Assembly (NCBI GenBank): GCA_009649835.1 | Contig: PYCK01000095.1 | Location: forward strand, 6,469-12,565 | From: Candidatus Methanocomedens sp. | Lineage (GTDB): Archaea; Halobacteriota; Methanosarcinia; Methanosarcinales; Methanocomedenaceae | Direction: 5' to 3' | Length of the DNA: 6,097 nucleotides | Part shown: in pieces, positions 1 through 4,728 of the stretch | How the letters are laid out: each line of letters starts with the position of its first letter | Numbering within the stretch: the first letter of the stretch is position 1 | Notes under the pieces: model-generated | The model's database searches: none | What the model was told of the DNA's origin: nothing | What the model saw: the letters and a program-made list of their open reading frames with translations, nothing else | Translations under genes and position numbers: made by a program

Positions 1-414
1 ACATGAAATATTAATGCCAAAATGTATTTTCTCAGAGGTAATCCCCGCAGATGCTATACTAACACTCAATTTACCCATACCGATAAAAAGATCATCACCG
101 CTGCGCATCGATTCTATGCCGTGGTGAAATAAGACATCCTTTGCACAGACAACCAGCAAGCGCTGCATATAATATGCAAGCCTGATGCTGCCCGGTGAAT
201 CGAACCGCTCAACTATGAAGTGCAGCATATCCCCACCCTTTATGGCTAGATTATTCTGCAGATCTTCCAGGTCCTTGATATTTGAATCCGGAATATCCAT
301 AGCTCCCCTGAACAACACAATGCTGTCCCCGGAAATACCTTTTGAGTAAGCCCACAGCGGTTCTATCTGGGAGCCATCATAATCCAGGGTACCTGGTAGT
401 ATCTCTATTTTCAT
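1..414 (-). CDS. DUF366-family conserved archaeal protein, C-terminus cut off by window edge
   Basis: The frame is open from an ATG at 414 to the window edge without a stop, giving the first 138 residues; the family is usually about 180-190 residues, so perhaps 45 are missing. The N-terminal stretch with DYDGSQIEPLWAY (residues 11-23) followed by GISGDSIVLFRG (26-37) is what I associate with DUF366, an archaeal family with no assigned function. Residues 105-136 (SGDDLFIGMGKLSVSIA, then IHFGINI) resemble the strand-turn-strand core of biotin/lipoate ligases, where a Lys-containing GK turn and a GxN strand shape the ligand pocket. From memory, a Pyrococcus DUF366 structure was placed in that fold class; that should be checked. 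No signal peptide or membrane segment is visible, so it is probably cytosolic. It lies 39 bp downstream of alba on the same strand. A weak AGGTT element sits 3 nt before the ATG. The family call is moderately sure; the function is unknown. Confidence 0.7.
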   Translation of the reverse strand, partial: MKIEILPGTLDYDGSQIEPLWAYSKGISGDSIVLFRGAMDIPDSNIKDLEDLQNNLAIKGGDMLHFIVERFDSPGSIRLAYYMQRLLVVCAKDVLFHHGIESMRSGDDLFIGMGKLSVSIASAGITSEKIHFGINISC

Positions 415-453
415 GTAACCTGATGCCCCGAGGGAATAAAATATAAAATAATA
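415..453 (-). promoter_or_regulatory. T-rich spacer: alba terminator and/or TATA box for the DUF366 gene
   Basis: Read on the minus strand, the spacer after the alba TAG stop is TATTATTTTATATTTTATTC and then GC-rich up to the next ATG. The T-rich part fits an archaeal U-tract terminator for alba. The core TTTATATT (440-447) is also a good TATA box, centred about 29 nt before the DUF366 ATG, which would give a leaderless or nearly leaderless transcript. The two readings are not exclusive, and neither is proven by sequence. Confidence 0.4.
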
Positions 454-723
454 CTACTTCCCTATTGTTATTTCCATTGCTGATACGTTGGTTTCGCCGC
501 GGTCCGATGTTACCTTTTCTGTGGATATGATAATATCCCTCACTTCCACATCTTTGAGGAACCTGTTCCTCACCACTTCCGCAACATCAACAGCTCTTGA
601 AATGGCCCTGCCGCGTGCTTTGATAGTTACTTTATTGGTACCACCATTGAACTGGGTTACCACTGCAAGTACATAGTTCATCACTGGTTTGTTACCGACA
701 TATACTACATCGTCATTTTCCAT
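454..723 (-). CDS. albA: Alba, archaeal DNA/RNA-binding chromatin protein
   Basis: This 89-residue protein matches the length and sequence of Alba (Sso10b family) throughout. The diagnostic segments are VGNKPVMNYV (9-18), IKARGRAISRAVDVAEVVRNRFL (34-56) and the C-terminal strand SAMEITIGK (81-89). Alba forms dimers that coat double-stranded DNA and also bind RNA, acting in chromatin packaging and RNA metabolism. Lys12 corresponds to Sso10b Lys17 in the nucleic-acid-binding loop. The position of Sso10b Lys16, the reported acetylation site, is Asn11 here, as I recall for several euryarchaeal Albas, so acetylation there is not possible. The ATG is supported by a strong Shine-Dalgarno GAGGTGG (728-734) four nt upstream. 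The gene has its own candidate promoter, so it is probably transcribed separately from acdAB. The call is very secure. Confidence 0.96.
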   Translation of the reverse strand: MENDDVVYVGNKPVMNYVLAVVTQFNGGTNKVTIKARGRAISRAVDVAEVVRNRFLKDVEVRDIIISTEKVTSDRGETNVSAMEITIGK

Positions 724-727
724 TTCG

Positions 728-734
728 CCACCTC
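728..734 (-). promoter_or_regulatory. Shine-Dalgarno site of alba
   Basis: GAGGTGG on the minus strand, ending 4 nt before the alba ATG, complements the CCUCC at the 3' end of archaeal 16S rRNA. It is the strongest ribosome binding site in the window and fits a highly expressed chromatin protein. Confidence 0.8.
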
Positions 735-738
735 ACTG

Positions 739-772
739 AAATCAATATGGGTATTAAATCAATATGGGTATT
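739..772. repeat. 17-bp perfect tandem duplication in the alba leader
   Basis: The 17-bp unit AAATCAATATGGGTATT occurs at 739-755 and again, without mismatch, at 756-772. On the minus strand this is AATACCCATATTGATTT twice in a row. It lies between the alba Shine-Dalgarno and the candidate TATA box, so it covers the predicted transcription start and 5' leader. It could be a pair of regulator sites on nearly the same face-spacing, an mRNA leader element, or simply a recent slippage duplication. Confidence 0.85.
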
Positions 773-778
773 AATACC
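767..778. promoter_or_regulatory. 12-bp perfect palindrome, candidate operator at the alba start of transcription
   Basis: GGTATTAATACC is its own reverse complement and overlaps the end of the second tandem-repeat copy. It lies about 18-29 bp downstream of the centre of the putative alba TATA box, where RNA polymerase would begin transcription. Dimeric archaeal repressors often bind palindromes in this position. The palindrome is seen directly; the operator role is inferred. Confidence 0.4.
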
Positions 779-790
779 TTTCAGCTATTC

Positions 791-804
791 TACATATATT
801 TTAC
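791..804 (-). promoter_or_regulatory. Putative TATA box for alba
   Basis: The minus strand reads GTAAAATATATGTA, an A/T element resembling archaeal BRE plus TATA. A start 25-27 nt downstream falls near 770, leaving a leader of about 45 nt that includes the Shine-Dalgarno. The element lies between the acdB stop and alba. Confidence 0.5.
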
Positions 805-824
805 TAATAAAACAGTTGAAAAAC
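805..824 (-). terminator. T-rich putative terminator after acdB
   Basis: Just beyond the acdB TGA the minus strand carries TTTTT (819-823) and TTTT (809-812), consistent with the U-tract termination common in archaea. No strong hairpin precedes it. Its position before the alba TATA element fits a transcript boundary between acdAB and alba. Confidence 0.35.
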
Positions 825-834
825 CAATATTCAC

Positions 835-1482
835 TCATTTTGTAAGCATCCTGGCATCCACTGCTACCGAGCCCTGGGAATACACGATCAACGGATTAAT
901 GTCGATCTCAGTGATATCAGGATTCTTCTCAAGCATAGAGGATAATGCAGTGATCACATCAATAATGGCATCCAGATCAGCGGATTCCCTGCCCCTTGCA
1001 CCTTCAATGATAGGACTGCCCTTTATCTCCAATACCATCTCACGTGCCATCTCCCTGTCCACTGGTGTAACCCTGAAGGAAACATCCCTGCATATCTCCA
1101 CAAATATACCACCCAGGCCGAACATGATCACATGACCGAACTGAGGGTCCAGTTTGGCACCGATGATCACTTCAAGTCCGGGTTCGGCCATCTTCTGCAG
1201 TACTACTCCTTCGATCCTGGCTTCCGGCAGGTGCTGTTTCACAGACTTCATCATCCCATGATATGCATCCTTTACCTCTTTATCCGAACCCAGGTCAAGT
1301 ATAACGCCGCCCACATCGCTTTTATGAGTGATATCACGAGAAAGGAGTTTCATTACAACAGGATGACCCAGGGTTTTGGCTACTTCCACTGCCATCCCGG
1401 CTGAAGATGCCGCAGCCATTGGGAGTACGGGAATATTCCAGTCCCCTAATAATTTCCAGAGCCGTTCCTCATTCCCGTTCAT
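835..1482 (-). CDS. acdB: ADP-forming acetyl/acyl-CoA synthetase, beta subunit (ATP-grasp)
   Basis: This 215-residue ATP-grasp protein is the nucleotide-binding partner of AcdA. Together they catalyse acyl-CoA + ADP + Pi to carboxylic acid + CoA + ATP, the usual archaeal route for conserving energy as acetate is released. Visible motifs are GHPVVMKLLS with the ATP-binding Lys45, HKSDVGGV (53-60), EVIIGAKLDPQFG (104-116), FGLGGIFVE (121-129), GARGR (161-165) and EIDINPL (192-198). His53 is the candidate beta-subunit phosphohistidine that passes phosphate from the alpha subunit; in the Pyrococcus-type subunit, with about 17 more N-terminal residues, this is the site numbered about His71. The ATG overlaps the acdA stop as ATGA, implying translational coupling and equal subunit supply. 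The subunits are separate genes here, unlike the fused forms of several other Euryarchaeota. The exact acyl substrate cannot be read from sequence. Confidence 0.93.
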   Translation of the reverse strand: MNGNEERLWKLLGDWNIPVLPMAAASSAGMAVEVAKTLGHPVVMKLLSRDITHKSDVGGVILDLGSDKEVKDAYHGMMKSVKQHLPEARIEGVVLQKMAEPGLEVIIGAKLDPQFGHVIMFGLGGIFVEICRDVSFRVTPVDREMAREMVLEIKGSPIIEGARGRESADLDAIIDVITALSSMLEKNPDITEIDINPLIVYSQGSVAVDARMLTK

Positions 1483-2891
1483 TCCTTAACCTTCTTTAAA
1501 AATCCATGATGCTTGACCAGGGATGCCAGGGCCTTAACAGCCCTCTCAGGCACAGGGTAATTGGGAAGACCGCCAGCTTTTAAAATATCTATCCCCGCTT
1601 CTGTGCCTGCACCTCCAAGCCAGCATGTTATTACTGGTTTAAGACATCTACCGCGGTGAATATCTACAATAGCATTTGCCGGGATGCGGGAATCCCACAT
1701 CACGGTATGTACATAGATCACGATCAACGCATCGATATTGGGGTCACGCAACATATGTTTGACGATACCGTTATAGGTCTCGTAAGATGCCAGTCCGGCC
1801 GTATCTACCGGATTGCTGTATGATGCGAACTTTGGAACCAGTTCCTTGATACTGGCTCTTGTACCTGGCTCAAGACCCGGTATTGCCAGACCCAGTCGTT
1901 CACATGTGTCAGATGCTATGATACTGGCACCGCCGCCATTGGAAATTATTCCCACCCTGTTGCCCGCGGGTGCGGGCTGGACCGAAAGGGCCAGTGCAGA
2001 ATCAAAAAGATCATCAATATTCTCGATCCTGATAATACCTGCCTGTTTAAAGGCGGCACTGTAAACATCATCCGAGCCTGCCAGGCTACCTGTGTGTGAG
2101 AAAACAGCCTTTGAACCGCTCCGGGTCCGGCCGGCCTTTACCGCAAGAATGGGTTTGGATATGCCCTTGGCCAGTTCCATGAACTCCCGGCCGTGATTGA
2201 TACCCTCGATGTACATTGCGATCACATCTGTCTGTTTGTCATCAGCAAGATATTCCAGTAAGTCCACATCATCAACATTGGCCTTGTTGCCAGTGCTTAC
2301 CACGATGTTCAGGCCGATCCCCATCTCCATTGTCCAGTCAGCCAGGGCCAGTCCCAGTGTACCGCTCTGGGTAATAAAGGATATGCCGCCCTTTGCAGGT
2401 AGTTTAGAGATAATGCTGGCATTCATGCCTGCATGGGCATTGACCACTCCCAGTGTGTTCGGGCCGATAAGCCTCATGCCGTATCGGTCTACAATCCCCA
2501 TCAACTGTTCTTCAAGCTGCTTCCCCTCGCCACTCACTTCGCGAAACCCTGCAGTGACCATAATAATGCCTTTAATTCCTTTCTGGCCGCATTCTTCTGT
2601 TACTGCAAGTGCGTGGGATATGGGTACAACGATCACTGCCAGGTCTACAGGACCCGGTATATCCAGCACAGAAGGATAACATGTCTGCTCAAGGATGTCC
2701 GTTGCCTTCGGGTTCACAGGATATACAGGGCCGGGAAACCCATTGCCCAGCATGTTCTTCAGTATGGTATAACCCCATTTACCTGGTGTTGCCGATGCCC
2801 CGATAACGGCTATGGATTCCGGTTCGAATATCGCTTTTAACGTCAGTTGTATTTCTCCCGATATTTCATTTTTCAGCCAGACACGATACAC
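1479..2891 (-). CDS. acdA: ADP-forming acetyl/acyl-CoA synthetase, alpha subunit
   Basis: This 470-residue protein is the CoA-binding and catalytic subunit. A Rossmann CoA-binding domain begins at IFEPESIAVIGAS (21-33) and runs to about residue 118. Next come a succinyl-CoA-ligase-like region with GPNTLGVVN (143-151) and ITQSGTLGLA (173-182), the active-site loop FSHTGSLAGSD (264-274), in which His266 is the expected phosphohistidine, and a C-terminal domain with ISNGGGASI (316-324) and SNPVDTAG (359-366). Length is normal for the separate alpha subunit (~460). The start is a GTG; an in-frame stop lies nine codons upstream, and no ATG or other GTG/TTG was seen before the conserved core. Its Shine-Dalgarno (AAGG abutting the GTG) is poorly spaced, so the exact N-terminus is uncertain. 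It is cotranscribed with acdB through an ATGA overlap. Substrate range (acetyl, branched-chain or aryl-acyl) is undetermined. Confidence 0.93.
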   Translation of the reverse strand: MYRVWLKNEISGEIQLTLKAIFEPESIAVIGASATPGKWGYTILKNMLGNGFPGPVYPVNPKATDILEQTCYPSVLDIPGPVDLAVIVVPISHALAVTEECGQKGIKGIIMVTAGFREVSGEGKQLEEQLMGIVDRYGMRLIGPNTLGVVNAHAGMNASIISKLPAKGGISFITQSGTLGLALADWTMEMGIGLNIVVSTGNKANVDDVDLLEYLADDKQTDVIAMYIEGINHGREFMELAKGISKPILAVKAGRTRSGSKAVFSHTGSLAGSDDVYSAAFKQAGIIRIENIDDLFDSALALSVQPAPAGNRVGIISNGGGASIIASDTCERLGLAIPGLEPGTRASIKELVPKFASYSNPVDTAGLASYETYNGIVKHMLRDPNIDALIVIYVHTVMWDSRIPANAIVDIHRGRCLKPVITCWLGGAGTEAGIDILKAGGLPNYPVPERAVKALASLVKHHGFLKKVKE

Positions 2892-3018
2892 CCTTTCTTG
2901 ATAGTCAGGGGTATTTCACATCTGTAGGTTCATGTATTTATTACATTGTTTTAATAAATATTGTTTTTTTAAACAATTCATAAGGTTTATAAGATGCATT
3001 AATAATATTGCTGGTTGT
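2892..3018. promoter_or_regulatory. Divergent AT-rich promoter region between acdA and kptA
   Basis: This 127-bp gap separates divergent genes and is markedly richer in A/T than its flanks. For acdA (minus strand) the likely TATA-type elements are TATTTATTAA (2951-2960) or TAATAAATAC (2934-2943), giving a leader of roughly 20-40 nt. For kptA (plus strand) the element is TTTATAAG (2986-2993). Between them lies an inverted repeat, ATTGTTT-TTTT-AAACAAT (2960-2977), and a direct repeat of ATTGTTTT (2945-2952 and 2960-2967). These could be binding sites for a regulator shared by both transcripts. The motifs are seen directly; the roles are inferred. Confidence 0.5.
2984..2993 (+). promoter_or_regulatory. 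Putative TATA box for kptA
   Basis: GGTTTATAAG matches the archaeal TATA consensus. Its core is centred about 29 nt before the ATG at 3019, so transcription would start at or just before that codon. This supports both the chosen start and a leaderless mRNA, since no Shine-Dalgarno precedes the ATG. Confidence 0.55.
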
Positions 3019-3645
3019 ATGATACGAAAGTGTCCGAAACATGGTTTTTTCAGAGGAGAAGTATGTCAATGCGGCGAGGCGGGCAGTTATGTGCTGGATG
3101 ATGAGCGCACTGAACGAATGGGGCGGTTCCTTTCCGGAGCATTGCGGCATTTTCCGGATGACCTTGGGCTGGCCATGAACCAGCATGGCTGGGTAGATGT
3201 TGATGTTCTGGTGGATGTTATGATGGCAAGGTATCCATGGGCATCCCGTAACAGGTTGATGGCAATGGTGGAATCTGATAATAAGGATCGGTACCAGGTA
3301 TCAGACAAGAATATCAGGGCCAGATACGGACACTCGGTTGAAATTGACCTGGATTTTCCTGAGAACGACCTGGAGTCTGTATATTACGGTGCCAGCCAGG
3401 AAGAGGCAGATATGATACAGGAAATGGGTGTCAGGCCTGTACGCCAGAGATATGTGCACCTGAGTTCCACTTACGAGAAGGCTGTGGAGGCTGCCAGTGT
3501 GCATACTGAGAATCCGGTTATCTTCAGGGTGGATGCCTTTGCTGCTATGGAAGGTGGTGTGGAAATGATGGTAGTGAACGAGTTTATCGTGCTGTCCGAG
3601 GAGATACCGCCTGAGTACCTGGAAATCTTCGAGCCGGAATCATAA
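3019..3645 (+). CDS. kptA: RNA 2'-phosphotransferase (Tpt1/KptA family)
   Basis: This 208-residue protein belongs to the NAD-dependent enzymes that move an RNA 2'-phosphate to NAD+, yielding ADP-ribose 1'',2''-cyclic phosphate and nicotinamide. An N-terminal zinc-binding-like segment (Cys5, His8, Cys16, Cys18) is typical of archaeal members. Then come SGALRHFP (39-46) with catalytic Arg43-His44, GWVDVDVL (57-64), IRARYGHS (99-106) with catalytic Arg100, VYYGAS (121-126), YVHLSS (145-150) and IPPEYL (196-201). Two positions differ from the family pattern I know: YHG is YYG, and the segment usually G-x-R-H-G is A-S-V-H-T, apparently losing the fourth catalytic Arg. The ATG at 3019 begins the conserved MIRKCPKHG. 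A longer frame from 2932 would add 29 AT-rich, unconserved residues and lie upstream of the TATA box. Its stop overlaps the 3' end of convergent rtcA. The natural substrate in archaea is unclear, because archaeal tRNA splicing does not leave a 2'-phosphate. Confidence 0.9.
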   Translation: MIRKCPKHGFFRGEVCQCGEAGSYVLDDERTERMGRFLSGALRHFPDDLGLAMNQHGWVDVDVLVDVMMARYPWASRNRLMAMVESDNKDRYQVSDKNIRARYGHSVEIDLDFPENDLESVYYGASQEEADMIQEMGVRPVRQRYVHLSSTYEKAVEAASVHTENPVIFRVDAFAAMEGGVEMMVVNEFIVLSEEIPPEYLEIFEPES

Positions 3646-4728
3646 TGATATTTTGAACACATCCTTTTTTTCTTCTATCCTGAACTCCACACCCAAAAAC
3701 TGCTCCACCACCCATATATTCGTCCTTGTATGCCCGGACACCTCCCGCACCGTGAAACTCCCAACCCCAGCAAGCCCCATGTACGGAATCAACTGGTCGG
3801 CAAGGTGCACATCCACCGCCGCCCACGAGCCCAGTTCTGTAATTATCTCTCCAGCAGCAGCCTTGCCCACCTTCTCGGCAGGCAGCCCCCGCTTTCCCAG
3901 GGCACTGCCGCCGGCATGCCCGCACCACAGGGTTATTCCGCTGCCGGTAGATGGGGAGTTGGCTGCCCATGTATCAATGGATGAACTATAGCCTGCCTTT
4001 TCCAGTGCTGCTGTTGCCGCATCTGCCTGCCGCTGCATAACGTGGGGCGGCAGGTTTGAACTATGAGATATGCCTGAAACTGTACAGGGTTCTTTCTCCT
4101 TTCCCCTCTCCTTTTCCTTCTCTATCTCATTCCCCTTCCCCCTCTCCTTCTCCATCTCATCCTCCTTCTTCGTATCCGTCTCTTTTTCTTTATCCAGTTC
4201 CACAGCCCGCAATGCTGACGGGTGAATGATAGCAGTGACCCTTCCGCCGCCCCTGGGATAGTAACCCCGGCGTTGAAGCCTGATATTACACTTTAATCCC
4301 ATAGATGCAAGTACTGGCAGCAGCACATGGGCCATATAGTCAATAGGTGGTGACCATGCCACATCAGTGCCGCCTGTGATATCCAGTGATACTGGTTCCT
4401 GTGCTGCCGAAGCGACAGGCATCAGGCACTGGAGAAGTAGTGTGATACTGCCTGCCGTACCAATATCTATGTTGTAATGACCGCCTGAGATGTCACCAGG
4501 GCTAAATGTGAGTTCAGTGGAACCGGATTTCAGTCCCGATATCCTGGCACAGGTCATGTCAGCGGCCGTCCTGATAGCACTCATGTGCTGAGCCTTCAGT
4601 CCGGGTTTCGGTCTGTTGCTGCGGATATTGCTGATCGTTACCTCAGTTCCTGTAACTGCAGACAGTGCTACAGCCGTGCGTATGATCTGGCCGCCGCCTT
4701 CGCCATAGGAGCCGTCAATCCGGATCAA
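3640..4728 (-). CDS. rtcA: RNA 3'-terminal phosphate cyclase
   Basis: RtcA uses ATP to convert an RNA 3'-phosphate into a 2',3'-cyclic phosphate through a covalent enzyme-AMP intermediate. Motifs in order are DGSYGEGGGQ (5-14), RSNRPKPGLKAQH (36-48), GGTDVAWSPP (119-128), GYYPRGGG (155-162), GISHSSNLPPHV (219-230), DQLIPYMGLAGVGSFTV (311-327) and SGHTRTNIWVVEQFL (331-345). His333 aligns with the E. coli RtcA His309 nucleophile. At 362 residues it is longer than the usual ~335-345, because of a Lys/Glu-rich insertion at about 178-213. The start is a TTG overlapping the upstream flavoprotein stop (TTGA), supported by GGAAGGT five nt upstream and by the conserved IRIDGSYGEGGGQ directly after it. 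The tail overlaps the kptA stop by 6 bp on the opposite strand. The call is secure; the physiological RNA target is unknown. Confidence 0.95.
   Translation of the reverse strand: MIRIDGSYGEGGGQIIRTAVALSAVTGTEVTISNIRSNRPKPGLKAQHMSAIRTAADMTCARISGLKSGSTELTFSPGDISGGHYNIDIGTAGSITLLLQCLMPVASAAQEPVSLDITGGTDVAWSPPIDYMAHVLLPVLASMGLKCNIRLQRRGYYPRGGGRVTAIIHPSALRAVELDKEKETDTKKEDEMEKERGKGNEIEKEKERGKEKEPCTVSGISHSSNLPPHVMQRQADAATAALEKAGYSSSIDTWAANSPSTGSGITLWCGHAGGSALGKRGLPAEKVGKAAAGEIITELGSWAAVDVHLADQLIPYMGLAGVGSFTVREVSGHTRTNIWVVEQFLGVEFRIEEKKDVFKISL
4090..4197 (-). repeat. Low-complexity purine-rich tract encoding a charged insertion in RtcA
   Basis: The minus (coding) strand is almost all purine here, and the plus strand is a matching C/T tract. 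It encodes residues ~178-213, dominated by Glu, Lys, Arg and Asp. Two related units are visible, DEMEKERGKG (190-199) and NEIEKEKERGKEKE (200-213), suggesting expansion by imperfect tandem duplication. In ordinary RtcA the flanking strands (AVEL before, TVSGISH after) are joined by a short turn, so this probably forms a surface-exposed, disordered or helical loop. Confidence 0.8.

Noticed and set aside
424..433. Short CCC-TCG-GGG hairpin before the DUF366 gene as an intrinsic terminator
   Set aside because: The stem is only 3 bp and is not followed by a T-run on the transcribed strand; the T-rich stretch lies upstream of it instead.
2197..2840. Long plus-strand open frames inside acdA
   Set aside because: They lie antisense to a strongly conserved coding region, show no recognisable motif and have Ser/Pro/Ile-rich compositions typical of shadow frames.
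2932..3018. Longer kptA start at 2932, adding 29 residues
   Set aside because: The extension is AT-rich, rich in Phe/Ile/Cys and unlike KptA N-termini, and it spans the candidate TATA box and inverted repeat. The conserved zinc-binding segment begins at the 3019 ATG.
3584..3991. Gly/Arg-rich or Pro-rich overlapping frames at the rtcA 3' end
   Set aside because: Overlap the catalytic His region of RtcA and carry no recognisable domain; best explained by the local base composition.
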